This document shows, piece after piece, positions 33,640 to 42,498 of a stretch of 64,000 bases of DNA. The notes under the pieces are model-generated. The model did not search any database. It was not told where the DNA came from and saw only the letters and a program-made list of their open reading frames with translations. Numbering within the stretch: position 1 is the first letter of the stretch; every line of letters begins with the position of its first letter. The position numbers were made by a program, and so were the translations under genes. The stretch is from Photobacterium sp. DA100 (lineage in GTDB: Bacteria; Pseudomonadota; Gammaproteobacteria; Enterobacterales; Vibrionaceae), in the NCBI RefSeq assembly GCF_029223585.1, contig NZ_CP119423.1:1302001-1366000 (forward strand), given 5' to 3'.

Positions 33640-33929
33640 GGTTTATCGAGATACTAAGTGTGACAAAGTTCACTATTTTCCAAGATCCCCCTGAGATAAA
33701 CAAGTAGTCTAGGATGAGCGTGTTGTTTTAAATGCGAGGGCTGATCGGCTTTTAGTACTAATCTACGCAAGATTAGCTTGGTGATTCGATGAAAATATAC
33801 ACGACCTAACATGTCTTGATGGCAAAACGACCAGTTGGTGATGTTTCACTAAATTTCTTGTTGACTCAATTAGCTCAATCCGTAGAATGCACCCCATACC
33901 GCAGCGGGGAACACCTCGTAGGTATTGAA
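33640..33929. promoter_or_regulatory. Intergenic region and promoter of the second tRNA pair
   Basis: A promoter with -35 TTGACT and -10 TAGAAT, 16 bp apart (about 33863-33890), followed by the G/C-containing discriminator GCACCCC, drives the tRNA pair. CTAATCT/AGATTAG forms a small hairpin near 33757-33775. The leader CCATACC...CGGGGAA resembles the leader of the first tRNA cluster (CCATACC...CGGGGAT). Confidence 0.5.
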
Positions 33930-34003
33930 GGCGCGTTGGCAGAGTGGCTATGCAGCGGATTGCAAATCCGTGGACCTCGGTTCGACTCCGGGACGCGCCT
34001 CCA
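33930..34003 (+). tRNA. tRNA-Cys(GCA), copy 2
   Basis: Identical over all 74 nt, CCA included, to the gene at 6873. Confidence 0.97.
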
Positions 34004-34006
34004 TTT

Positions 34007-34082
34007 GCGACACTAGCTCAGTTGGTAGAGCGCAACCTTGCCAAGGTTGAGGTCACGAGTTCGAACCTCGTGTGTCGCTCCA
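34007..34082 (+). tRNA. tRNA-Gly(GCC), copy 2
   Basis: Identical over all 76 nt to the gene at 6950, with the same 3-nt TTT spacer after tRNA-Cys. No tRNA-Leu follows this copy. Confidence 0.97.
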
Positions 34083-34090
34083 GACATAGA

Positions 34091-34121
34091 AAAAGCCCTA
34101 GCAGAAATGCTGGGGCTTTTT
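34091..34121 (+). terminator. Terminator of the second tRNA pair
   Basis: An AAAAGCCCTAGCA/TGCTGGGGCTTTT stem with a GAAA-type loop and trailing T residues lies 8 bp after tRNA-Gly. Confidence 0.88.
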
Positions 34122-34256
34122 CGTATCTGGCCTTCCCAACCTATCCTCATACTGTCCGCTCCCAGAACCGCTTGTTATACTTATTCGAGTAGATTTAATA
34201 TCAACCACTTAGTTTGATAACTCACAAACTAACTCTGGTGTAAGCAGGGAGCAGAT

Positions 34257-35006
34257 ATGAAACTCAATTGTGATATGGGCGAGAGCTTTGGCCGTTGGAC
34301 GATGGGGAAGGATGCCGACGTCATGCCGTATATCGACATGGCCAACATTGCCTGTGGATTTCACGCCTCAGACCCGGATCATATGGCCAAGACCATACAG
34401 CTGGCGGTGGAAGATAATGTCGAGATTGGAGCCCACCCGGGTTACGACGACAAAAGTGGTTTCGGGCGTCGTTCTATTCCCCATAGTGCCGAAGCCATTA
34501 CCCGACTGGTGGCCTATCAAATTGGTGCGCTCGATGCACTGTGTAAGTTGTACGGTGGTGAAGTTAGCTATGTTAAACCTCACGGTGCCCTCTACAACGA
34601 CATGATGTCACAATCTTGGATTTTCGAAGCGATTCTCAGCGCCGTTGCTGATTTAAACCAATACCGTTCTGCGCCGTTGAAGCTGATGATCTTAGCTCGG
34701 CGTGATAACCAACAATATATAGGATTAGCGGCACAACAAAATGTCGAGTTACTGTTCGAAGGCTTTGCTGACAGGGCTTACGATAGTGATGGTCTGTTGG
34801 TGCCGCGAGCGCAAGCGGGGGCGGTTTACCATGATAGCCAACGCATCCGCCAGCAAGTCGCCGAGCTTGCCGTGGGCAAAATCACCACCATTGATGGCAA
34901 TACGCTAGAGCTGGATGTCGATACTGTTTGCGTTCATGGCGACAATGATGAGTCGGTGGCAATTGTCCGTCAATTGGCCGAGGACCTGGCCCATGTTCAA
35001 GATTGA
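34257..35006 (+). CDS. pxpA: 5-oxoprolinase subunit A (LamB/YcsF family)
   Basis: PxpA, with PxpB and PxpC, hydrolyses 5-oxoproline (pyroglutamate) to glutamate with ATP in the cytoplasm. The 249 residues match the family length. Hallmarks are the N-terminal LNCDMGESFGRW, ANIACGFHASDP, IGAHPGYDDKSGFGRR, VKPHGALYNDM and the C-terminal VCVHGDNDESV. AGGGAG 5 nt before the ATG supports the start. The last 14 bases overlap the pxpB gene, so translation is coupled. It opens a five-gene operon with pxpB, pxpC, a gamma-glutamylcyclotransferase and a small Cys-rich protein. Confidence 0.96.
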   Translation: MKLNCDMGESFGRWTMGKDADVMPYIDMANIACGFHASDPDHMAKTIQLAVEDNVEIGAHPGYDDKSGFGRRSIPHSAEAITRLVAYQIGALDALCKLYGGEVSYVKPHGALYNDMMSQSWIFEAILSAVADLNQYRSAPLKLMILARRDNQQYIGLAAQQNVELLFEGFADRAYDSDGLLVPRAQAGAVYHDSQRIRQQVAELAVGKITTIDGNTLELDVDTVCVHGDNDESVAIVRQLAEDLAHVQD

Positions 35007-35718
35007 GCCCGTATCTGAATGCAATGCGATAGTGTATTTCGGTGATCACATTGATCTGTCGCTCACGCCTAAGATCAGCCAGTTTGTTGCCTACTTGCAG
35101 TCTCTGTCACATCCTGCCCTGGTCGAGGTGATCCCGTCGTACACTTCGGTTCTGATCCAGTTTCGCCCTAGTGTATTGAGCTATGAGCAACTCGTCGGTG
35201 TTCTTCAATTTTATATGGGGCAATTGGAGAAGGACCTTCAGCAAGGTGATGCTCAGAGTGCGGCTGGTGGCTATCAGGCCAAGATCATTACTCTTCCGGT
35301 GTACTACGGTGAAGAAGCGGGGCCCGATTTAGCCGCGCTTGCGAAAACCAAAGGATTGAGTGTCGATGAGGTTATCCAGCGTCACAGCCAGCCGCTTTAT
35401 ACTGTGTGTGCTATCGGCTTCGCGCCGGGCTTTGCTTTTCTCGCTTCGGTTGACGAGGCCATCGCCACGCCTCGCCATAGCGAGCCGAGGAAGAAGATCC
35501 CTGCCGGCAGTGTCGGTATTGCTGATCAGCAAACCGCGGTTTATCCCAATGAGTCCCCCGGAGGCTGGCAAATTATCGGAAACTGCCCGCTGACCTTGTT
35601 CCAGCCTGACCAAACTCCCATGACTCCTTTCCAGGTTGGTGATCAGGTGCAGTTTACCTCTATGACCAAGGATGCATTTTTAGCCCAAGGAGGACAGCTA
35701 TGGCCGCAATGGAAGTGA
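34993..35718 (+). CDS. pxpB: 5-oxoprolinase subunit B (KipI family)
   Basis: A 241-residue cytoplasmic subunit of the 5-oxoprolinase complex, homologous to B. subtilis KipI. It has the family pattern VIPSYTSVLIQF, the conserved GFAPGFAFLASVDE, TPRHSEPRKKIPAGSVGIAD and NESPGGWQIIG. The ATG at 34993 overlaps pxpA by 14 bp and gives a protein that starts directly with the domain (MFKIEPVSECNAIVYFGDHI); an in-frame extension to 34915 lies wholly within pxpA and is not family-like. Its end overlaps pxpC by 19 bp. Confidence 0.95.
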   Translation: MFKIEPVSECNAIVYFGDHIDLSLTPKISQFVAYLQSLSHPALVEVIPSYTSVLIQFRPSVLSYEQLVGVLQFYMGQLEKDLQQGDAQSAAGGYQAKIITLPVYYGEEAGPDLAALAKTKGLSVDEVIQRHSQPLYTVCAIGFAPGFAFLASVDEAIATPRHSEPRKKIPAGSVGIADQQTAVYPNESPGGWQIIGNCPLTLFQPDQTPMTPFQVGDQVQFTSMTKDAFLAQGGQLWPQWK

Positions 35719-36653
35719 TCCGCCCGGGGATGTTGACCCTGATCCAAGATGTCGGGCGATATGGTGCGGGGGCACAGGGGCTAAGCCAGGGCGGTGCGGT
35801 TGACTTGCATGCCTGTTGCTGGGCCAATTATCTTCTGGCCAATGACCCCAACAGCGCGATGCTGGAAATAACCTTAGGTCAGGCTGAGTTCCTCATTTTA
35901 CAGGATTGCCGTATTGCCATGACCGGTGCTGATATGCAGCCTTCCTTGGATGGAAAGCTTGTTCCAATGTGGCAAAGCGTGTTGGTGAAAAAAGGGCAGC
36001 GCCTGGTATTTGGCTTTGCCCGCACAGGGCTGAGAGCCTACTTGGCGATTCAAGGCGGGCTGGAGTCACCCTTGATACTGGATAGTGCCTCTGCGGTACC
36101 GCGTAACCATTTGGGTGGCTTTCACCAAGGAATGGGGCTGGAAAAAGGTGATCGGTTATCAGCCAAACCGATATCCACTGATTTGCTTAACTATCAGGAT
36201 AAGCAGGCGGCGGGCAGACAAACTTCCGGCCGCTTTGTACCCGATTACAGTAAACCTATCGAGTTGCGGGTTATCGAGTCCTATCAGCAGGCGAGTTTTT
36301 CGGCGGAGGAAAAACAGCGCTTTTATGCCAGTCGCTATACTGTTAGTCAGGAAACCGATCGTATGGGGTGTCGATTGTCGGGAGAGCCGATCTACGCTTC
36401 CATCGATGGCATCGTCTCTGAAGGTATTGCGCTGGGGGCGATTCAAATTCCTCCCAACGGTCAGCCCATCGTGCTACTCAATGATCGGCAGACCCTCGGT
36501 GGGTATCCCAAGCTGGGCTGTGTCGCTCGGGTCGATTTGCCCCGCTTAGCGCAGGCAAGGCCGGGTACCGCAGTGACCTTTAAACGTGCTAAATTGCCAG
36601 AGGCAGTAGAGCAATGGCAGCAATTTTCACGCTTTTTCGGCTTATCGCTATAA
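35700..36653 (+). CDS. pxpC: 5-oxoprolinase subunit C (biotin-dependent carboxyltransferase-like, KipA family)
   Basis: A 317-residue subunit completing PxpABC, homologous to KipA. Family landmarks are VIRPGMLTLIQDVGRYGAGA, AVDLHACCWANYLLAND, LEITLGQAEF, GLRAYLAIQGGLESPLILDS, a SxTDRMGCRLxG-type segment (QETDRMGCRLSGEPI) and IPPNGQPIVLLNDRQTLGGY. A strong AGGAGG 6 nt before the ATG, inside pxpB, supports the start. The protein ends 29 bp before the cyclotransferase gene. Confidence 0.95.
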   Translation: MAAMEVIRPGMLTLIQDVGRYGAGAQGLSQGGAVDLHACCWANYLLANDPNSAMLEITLGQAEFLILQDCRIAMTGADMQPSLDGKLVPMWQSVLVKKGQRLVFGFARTGLRAYLAIQGGLESPLILDSASAVPRNHLGGFHQGMGLEKGDRLSAKPISTDLLNYQDKQAAGRQTSGRFVPDYSKPIELRVIESYQQASFSAEEKQRFYASRYTVSQETDRMGCRLSGEPIYASIDGIVSEGIALGAIQIPPNGQPIVLLNDRQTLGGYPKLGCVARVDLPRLAQARPGTAVTFKRAKLPEAVEQWQQFSRFFGLSL

Positions 36654-36682
36654 GCGAGTATCAGAGAGGTAAGTGTCGTTCT

Positions 36683-37240
36683 ATGTATATTTTTGGTTAT
36701 GGCAGTTTGATTAACCACGCATCTCGTTTATTAACCGGACAGGCAAAAGAAGCCCAGCCTGCTACCGTCTATGGCTTGCAGCGCCACTGGGGGAAAGTTG
36801 ACAGTGCTTACCATATTTCGCCGCTTGTCGCGGCGCTCGGTGACGGGGTTTGCAACGGGGTCTTGGTGAGAGTTGACGAAAACGCGCTGCGGCAGTTCGA
36901 CCACCGGGAAAGGGGCTACCGCCGTATCGAGCTCGATCCCACCCAGCTGGAGACCCATCAGCCGATAGCGCTAGATATACCGGTGTGGGTTTATACCAAG
37001 GATAATCACGAGCCGCCGTGCCATATCCAGCCGATTATGCAAACCTATGTCGATACGGTTTTGGCGGGTTGCCTGTCCATTTCCAGCTCTTTTGCCAAAA
37101 CATTTGTCGAGACAACCTTGGGCTGGCATCATCCCCTGGAAAATGATCGCCATCAGCCGAAATACGGTAATCACGCCGGTGTTGATGATGATCATCTCGC
37201 GCATATCGATCAACTACTGGCACAGGTAAGAACCAAATAG
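36683..37240 (+). CDS. Gamma-glutamylcyclotransferase family protein
   Basis: A 185-residue cytoplasmic protein of the GGCT/AIG2-ChaC fold, which releases 5-oxoproline from gamma-glutamyl amino acids or glutathione. The substrate loop FGYGSLI lies at the N-terminus, and the region DHRERGYRRIEL carries acidic residues typical of the active site. ATG at 36683 was chosen because the family starts with this loop; an in-frame upstream extension lies in pxpC. It follows pxpC by 29 bp, and its product is the substrate of PxpABC, so the operon forms a closed gamma-glutamyl to glutamate route. A small Cys-rich gene follows after 2 bp. Confidence 0.88.
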   Translation: MYIFGYGSLINHASRLLTGQAKEAQPATVYGLQRHWGKVDSAYHISPLVAALGDGVCNGVLVRVDENALRQFDHRERGYRRIELDPTQLETHQPIALDIPVWVYTKDNHEPPCHIQPIMQTYVDTVLAGCLSISSSFAKTFVETTLGWHHPLENDRHQPKYGNHAGVDDDHLAHIDQLLAQVRTK

Positions 37241-37242
37241 TC

Positions 37243-37494
37243 ATGGCAAAACCCAATAAAAAAGGCCCAACCAAAACCGTTGATATCTATTGTGCAGGAT
37301 GTAAAACCCAGCTGTATAAATACCGCAAAGGAGGCAAGGGGGCACTGGTGAAGTGCTTCAAGGAGCGGATTGTGAAAGACTTCACCCTGCAGGAAGGGAT
37401 ATGCCCCCACTGCGAACAAGCCTTTGCCCGGGATACCTTGATTCGAGGTGCACCGGCTCTGAAAATGATTGGTGGCAAGGTGATAATGAAATAG
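37243..37494 (+). CDS. Small Cys-rich, zinc-ribbon-like protein, 83 aa
   Basis: An 83-residue basic protein with two C-x2-C pairs (IYCAGCKT and GICPHCEQ), which together could form one zinc ribbon. The N-terminus MAKPNKKGPTKTVD and the centre GGKGALVKCFKERIVKD are rich in lysine. It begins 2 bp after the cyclotransferase stop, so it belongs to the pxp operon. I recognise no named family; nucleic-acid binding or metal storage are both possible. Codon use matches its neighbours, so it is very likely a real gene. Confidence 0.75.
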   Translation: MAKPNKKGPTKTVDIYCAGCKTQLYKYRKGGKGALVKCFKERIVKDFTLQEGICPHCEQAFARDTLIRGAPALKMIGGKVIMK

Positions 37495-37514
37495 TTTGAA
37501 TGTGCGTGCAACCG

Positions 37515-38282
37515 CTAAGGGCGGTTTGGGGGAGTGGAGTGGGAAAACTGGCTTGTTGGCGGACAGACTTTCTTATTGCTGAGTAAAACCGCTTTCAGAT
37601 CAAGGATCTTGCGCTTGTAGGTGGCTCGGACCAGTTGGTAGTCGACGTCCGGTGAAAACCACATTACCAACTTTCTGTCACTTTTCTTAATCTGTTCGAC
37701 TCTAATCGTATTGATACTGCCGAAGTTGGAGTTGAGCCTCTCTTTGCCTTTGACTTGAAAATAGTAACGGTTAACGTCATCGGTGTCCTGCAGCTTGTAT
37801 TCAAACTGGGCTTTTCCCTCAATCAGTCCCAGTCTCATTTGGCTGCCAATCGCGTCAACATCGAGCAATGGAAGAGAGTCGCTAGAAAAGGAAGAAACTT
37901 TTCCATCAACATTTACCTTGGACGATGTGCCGTCGCTGCTGAAGGAAACATCGGATTTACCGCCTAGCAAGCCGTTGACTTCGCGGCGAAACCCTTTGGA
38001 CAGAAAACTTTGCTGCTGTTCTGACCAGTAGACTTGGCTCTGCTGGTTGAACCGGGTTTTGGTCGCCAATACCTCGATATTGCTATAGGAGTTTATTTGC
38101 GCCTGTTTGTCCTGCCATCGTAACACCCGCGTCATTTGGCCGATTTTCAGGTTGTTGAAAAAAAGCTGGTATGTCAGTGTCTTAGTGCACTGGTGAAAGA
38201 CCGGGGAAGGCTCGGCGTACGTCTGGGCAGAGGCGACACTGCTAAGGTAAGCCAGTAAAGGCAATAAAACGTTGACCTGCAC
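37515..38282 (-). CDS. Exported DUF3108-type protein
   Basis: A 255-residue protein with a signal peptide (MQVNVLLPLLAYLSSVASAQ) and a single periplasmic beta-rich domain resembling DUF3108: LTYQLFFNNLKIGQMTRVLR at the N-terminus, GLIEGKAQFEYKLQDTDDVN in the middle, and VMWFSPDVDYQLVRATYKRK near the end. DUF3108 proteins are predicted envelope beta proteins of unknown function. The start is a GTG at 38282, the first in-frame start after an upstream stop that keeps the signal peptide complete. It is convergent with the pxp operon, with a short CCGC/GCGG hairpin between. Confidence 0.75.
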   Translation of the reverse strand: MQVNVLLPLLAYLSSVASAQTYAEPSPVFHQCTKTLTYQLFFNNLKIGQMTRVLRWQDKQAQINSYSNIEVLATKTRFNQQSQVYWSEQQQSFLSKGFRREVNGLLGGKSDVSFSSDGTSSKVNVDGKVSSFSSDSLPLLDVDAIGSQMRLGLIEGKAQFEYKLQDTDDVNRYYFQVKGKERLNSNFGSINTIRVEQIKKSDRKLVMWFSPDVDYQLVRATYKRKILDLKAVLLSNKKVCPPTSQFSHSTPPNRP

Positions 38283-38399
38283 ACATACACCTTCGCTACG
38301 TTCAATACATTGGTTGATGTAATTAAATTAGCAGGGCGCGGGTTAATATGCCAAATCGGCCTGCTCTGACAACAGGCCGATGTAGACATGCACAATCGC

Positions 38400-39947
38400 T
38401 TATTTCAGCAATCGCTTGAGGATTTTGCCGGTGGCAGTCATTGGCAGCTCCTCGACAATCTCGATGAGGCGAGGGTATTTATAATCGGCAAGGCGCTCCT
38501 TGCCCCATGCCACCAGCTCTCTTGCTGTTGCTGAAGCATTTTCCTTCAGGATAACCACGGCCTTGGCTTCTTCGCCGTAGGTCTTGTGGGGAACGCCAAT
38601 GACCGCAATCATATGAACATCAGGGTGGGTCATGAAGGTTTCCTCGATATCACGAGGATAAATATTGAATCCGCCCCGAATGATCACTTCTTTGAGTCGG
38701 TCGACGACGTACACATAGCCATCATCATCCATGCGAACGATATCGCCGGTATGCAGCCATCCATTGACCACCGTCTTGGCCGTTTCTTCCGGCTTCTTGT
38801 AGTAACCTTTCATCACATTGTGGCCACGTATAAGCAGTTCGCCGGCTTCTCCGCGAGGCAGCTCCTGACCATTGTCACCAACAACTTTCATTGCCACGCC
38901 AGGCAGAGGCTGTCCAATACTACCCGGTTTACGCTCGTATTCCAGGTGGTTGAAGGCGGCGACAGGAGAAGACTCCGATAAGCCATAGCCTTCAATAACG
39001 GGTACTTTGAGTTTTTCTTCGAATTGCTTGAGGATTTCTACCGGCATCGAGGCCCCACCGGAGATAGCCACCTTCAAGTTGGCCGCAATCTCATCGATAT
39101 CTTCTGTGCGGCCATGCTTCTCGGCAAACGCGAGCAAGCCCATAAACATGGTCGGTACCCCTGCCATATGGGTGACTTTGTAGGTATGCATCTGCTGGAG
39201 GACGTGCTTGGGAACAAAGCGTGGGATCAAGACCAGAGCACTGCCTGCCAGGATGGAGGTGTTCATGATCAGCGATTGGCCGAAGGTATGAAACAGCGGC
39301 AGGATTGCGATGCTGACATCCGTTCCCTTCTGGTTGGTCAGCGCTTGGCAGGCCTGAGCGTTGCACAGCATGTTGCTTTGGCTAAGCTCCGCCCCCTTGG
39401 CTCGTCCCGTGGTTCCCGAAGTATACAGGATCACGCAGGTATCTTCGGCGCGGCGGTATACGGCCTCGAAGTGGGTGTCGCCTGATGCTAGCCACTGGTT
39501 GAAACTGTGGGCACCTTCGGGCAAAGGTTCACCGCTGCCGGACTCGATAGAGATAAAGTGCTGGCAACTTGGGGTTTGGCTAAAGCCATCGAAGCAGTAT
39601 TCACCACTAGGCAGGGCGCTGTTGCCCTGAAAGCTGATGATGGCCACTGCGTCGGAGTCATTGAGGTGGTAGGCCACCTCCGGGCCTTTGAGCAGGATAT
39701 TCAGCGGTACAGTCACCGCCCCGACTTTTTGTATCGCGTAGTAGCCAATGACAAAGGCAGGCATGTTAGGGCAAGAAATGGCGACTTTGTCGTCGGGCTT
39801 GATACCAAGCTCACAAAGGCGGTTGGCAATGGCGTTGACCATTTTGTTCAGGGCTGAAAAGTTGATCTTCTCGTCATTGAAAATCAGCGCCGTGTCGTGT
39901 GGGCGGAAATCGGCGTTGCGTTCAAGGTTGGTGGCTAGGTTATACAT
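38400..39947 (-). CDS. AMP-forming acyl-CoA synthetase
   Basis: A 515-residue cytoplasmic ANL-superfamily ligase that activates a fatty or related carboxylic acid as acyl-AMP and then acyl-CoA. Visible motifs are the P-loop ILYTSGTTGRAKGAELS, the adenine motif VIEGYGLSESSP, GWLHTGDIVRMDDDGYVYVV with the D ligand of the ribose, IIRGGFNIYPRDIEE and the C-terminal catalytic Lys in TATGKILKR. It resembles medium/long-chain fatty acid-CoA ligases; chain length is not readable. It stands alone and has no FadR-like site in the 120 bp upstream. A 9-bp stem at 38355-38381 may end its transcript. Confidence 0.92.
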   Translation of the reverse strand: MYNLATNLERNADFRPHDTALIFNDEKINFSALNKMVNAIANRLCELGIKPDDKVAISCPNMPAFVIGYYAIQKVGAVTVPLNILLKGPEVAYHLNDSDAVAIISFQGNSALPSGEYCFDGFSQTPSCQHFISIESGSGEPLPEGAHSFNQWLASGDTHFEAVYRRAEDTCVILYTSGTTGRAKGAELSQSNMLCNAQACQALTNQKGTDVSIAILPLFHTFGQSLIMNTSILAGSALVLIPRFVPKHVLQQMHTYKVTHMAGVPTMFMGLLAFAEKHGRTEDIDEIAANLKVAISGGASMPVEILKQFEEKLKVPVIEGYGLSESSPVAAFNHLEYERKPGSIGQPLPGVAMKVVGDNGQELPRGEAGELLIRGHNVMKGYYKKPEETAKTVVNGWLHTGDIVRMDDDGYVYVVDRLKEVIIRGGFNIYPRDIEETFMTHPDVHMIAVIGVPHKTYGEEAKAVVILKENASATARELVAWGKERLADYKYPRLIEIVEELPMTATGKILKRLLK

Positions 39948-40072
39948 AGACTAAGCTGCTTTTGGTATTTGCTTTTGATTTTAATTCCTCTGTAGAGCCA
40001 CGGCTAGCCAAGGGGCCAAAAACTTCAGCAATATACTTGGCTTAGGGTTCGTTAGATCTGGAGGTAATGCGA

Positions 40073-42184
40073 ATGGAACATGGCTTATCGACCAGTCCGC
40101 TCATTGCCGCTTTGGTGGGAATGATGTTGCTTGCCGCGGCCTTGTTGCTGGTTGCCAACCGAGTTAAGTGGCCATTTACTGTTCTGCTGGTCATTGCAGG
40201 GGGGCTGCTTCACGCTAGCGGTGTGGACATCTGGGCCGGGCTGGATCATTTTTCCCAGCCGGAAGTTGCGACCGAGATCATCTTGGTGATTTTGTTGCCG
40301 ACGTTGATTTTTGAAGCGGCCTTCAACCTGGATGCTAACCGTCTCAGGTATAACTGGTTAGCTATTTTTACCCTAGCTGTTCCCGGTACGGTCATCACCA
40401 CGTTGCTCATCGGTACTATCGTGGCGCTGCTTACCCCCCTGTCATGGGAAGTCGCTTTTTTGCTCGGTGCCCTGCTTAGCGCCACCGATCCGATTTCGGT
40501 CATCGCCCTTTTTAAAAAGCTCGGCGCCCCAAAAGATCTCACCTTGTTGATGGAAGGGGAAAGCCTGTTCAATGATGCAACCGCCATTATTCTCACCAAA
40601 TTACTGTTGGCTGCGTTACTGACCGGGATCGGTATGCCCGACGCGGTGCTGTCGGGTCTGTTGAGCTTTGTTGTTATAGTGGTGGGCGGTATTGTGATCG
40701 GCGGCGTGCTGGGAGTGGCATTTTCATGGATAGCCGGACAGGTTGATGATCAGCCGTTTGTCGAAATTACCCTGACACTGGTGCTGGCTTACGGCTCTTA
40801 CCTATTGGCCAATGTGATGGGCTCGAGTGGGATCCTGGCAACAGTAACGGCAGGGCTGGTAATGGGCAGCATCGGTCGGCCCAGGCTCTCGACGTCGGCC
40901 TACCGCTATTTGGAGCACTATTGGTCATACACCGCTTTTGCAGCTAACTCCCTGATCTTTTTGCTGGTCGGGCTCAGGGCCGATCTGGGGGTTATCATGG
41001 AAACTGGGCCGATCCTTGTGGTGGTGCTGCTAGCCATGCTGTTGGCCCGAGCAGCCTTGATCTACGGCCTGACCCCCTTGGTCGGGCGGGTGTCCCGCAA
41101 CAGCCACCCGATTAGCTATCCCTTCCGCCACTTACTGTTTTGGGGAGGGTTGCGGGGAGCGGTGACGCTCGCACTGGCGTTGAGCCTGGAGCATACTTTT
41201 GTACTCGGGGAAACCGTCGTGGCACTGGCCACCGGCGCCGTGTTATTCACCATACTGGTGCAAGGTCTATCTATGGGGCGTCTTGTGCAGCGTCTCAAGC
41301 TTGATAAGCCGGAGCTAAGCCACCAGTTGATGCGTATGGAAGGGTGGCTCAGTGCCTACCACGAGGCAAAGCTGGAGCTGGAAAAAATCAAACAAACACA
41401 GGCCGCCCACTCAGCCACCCTTGACGATATGCTGCGCAGCATCGACGCGGCAATCGTTCGGCTTTCATCCGAGCTAAAAGAACAACGCGTCGGAAAGCTC
41501 GATCTTGAGACGGACTGGCGTTTGTTTTTGACTCGTTGTTTCACCATAGAGATCACCTTCCTGCACCAGTTATCAGAGAACGGCTACCTGACAGAAAGTG
41601 CTTTTTTGCGGCTTAGAGCGTCTATTCTGCAGCAGCTTGACGCCTTGCGGCATGATTACCCGTTGCCGGAACATAAGTACCTGATGAGCCGCTCTAAGCC
41701 CAACAACTTGCTGATGCGCTTTTTTTTGGGAAGAGAGGATTTTCGAAGTTGGTACGGGAAAGAGGAGTACTTGGAAGCCTGGGGACGAGCCCAGAGCTGT
41801 AAGCATTTGCTGAACTTTCTCAAGGAGATGGAGCAAAACGGTGAGATTGTCGATGTGCAAATTCCAAGGGCAAAGGAGCTCTACCAAAGCTGGATGGTTA
41901 TCTCGGAGTCGCGAATGAATAACCTCAAGCGTAGTTACCCTGAGGCGATTCGGTCTCTGGGTACCCAGCAACTGAAGTCCTTGACTATCAATATACAGCG
42001 TCAGGCCATAAAACGGCAGGTGCGTGCCGGTGCCCTGACAGAGGGGATTGCCGATATTATGTTGCAGGAATTGAGTAGCGAATTGATGCATGCCCGAAGA
42101 GGGGATTTTTCCTTACTGCCGAGTCGGATTACAGGCTTGCTCAGCCGAACCAAGCACCAGCGCCGCACTTCGCGCTATTTCTAA
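40073..42184 (+). CDS. CPA1-family Na+/H+ (or K+/H+) antiporter with long cytoplasmic tail
   Basis: A 703-residue inner-membrane exchanger. Residues ~10-410 make about 12-13 helices with the CPA1 ion-site motifs SATDPISVIALF and ESLFNDATAI and the conserved FWGGLRGAVTLALAL. The C-terminal ~290 residues are soluble and helical, probably regulatory. I chose the second ATG at 40073: GGAGG sits 8 nt before it but only 2 nt before the ATG at 40067, which could not be used efficiently. It is close to NhaP-type proteins. It stands alone, divergent from the acyl-CoA synthetase. Confidence 0.9.
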   Translation: MEHGLSTSPLIAALVGMMLLAAALLLVANRVKWPFTVLLVIAGGLLHASGVDIWAGLDHFSQPEVATEIILVILLPTLIFEAAFNLDANRLRYNWLAIFTLAVPGTVITTLLIGTIVALLTPLSWEVAFLLGALLSATDPISVIALFKKLGAPKDLTLLMEGESLFNDATAIILTKLLLAALLTGIGMPDAVLSGLLSFVVIVVGGIVIGGVLGVAFSWIAGQVDDQPFVEITLTLVLAYGSYLLANVMGSSGILATVTAGLVMGSIGRPRLSTSAYRYLEHYWSYTAFAANSLIFLLVGLRADLGVIMETGPILVVVLLAMLLARAALIYGLTPLVGRVSRNSHPISYPFRHLLFWGGLRGAVTLALALSLEHTFVLGETVVALATGAVLFTILVQGLSMGRLVQRLKLDKPELSHQLMRMEGWLSAYHEAKLELEKIKQTQAAHSATLDDMLRSIDAAIVRLSSELKEQRVGKLDLETDWRLFLTRCFTIEITFLHQLSENGYLTESAFLRLRASILQQLDALRHDYPLPEHKYLMSRSKPNNLLMRFFLGREDFRSWYGKEEYLEAWGRAQSCKHLLNFLKEMEQNGEIVDVQIPRAKELYQSWMVISESRMNNLKRSYPEAIRSLGTQQLKSLTINIQRQAIKRQVRAGALTEGIADIMLQELSSELMHARRGDFSLLPSRITGLLSRTKHQRRTSRYF

Positions 42185-42498
42185 CGGTGCCGTGAACTTT
42201 AATCGGTGGGCGAGTCTCGATTCAATCGAACAGACAGTGATTGCAGGTGATGGGGAAACTTATCTGTAAGCGCGAAATAATTTTTGCGGCAGAGATATGT
42301 TTTATATTTCAATAAATTATATTTTGCAATTGGAACGAGCAAATGTCGTGGCTTGAATACCGAGAGTAACTCTTTGAATTATAAAGTGGGTGAAATCGAC
42401 TCATAGCGGACATATGTGACAATATTAGGTCTGCTATTTGACGATTTTCTTAACGCCTCCTATTTTTATTTGGGCTCAATCAATAGAGGTGTGGAACG
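42185..42498. promoter_or_regulatory. Intergenic region upstream of the 72-aa gene
   Basis: AT-rich, with no coding potential seen. It presumably carries the antiporter's 3' end and the promoter of the small gene at 42499; no clear terminator or operator could be picked out. Confidence 0.35.

Noticed and set aside
7200..33900. The 27 kb between the two tRNA-Cys/Gly pairs as one genomic island
   Set aside because: It contains core vibrio genes (norspermidine pathway), no integrase and no att-like partial repeats, so a single island is not supported; only parts look acquired.
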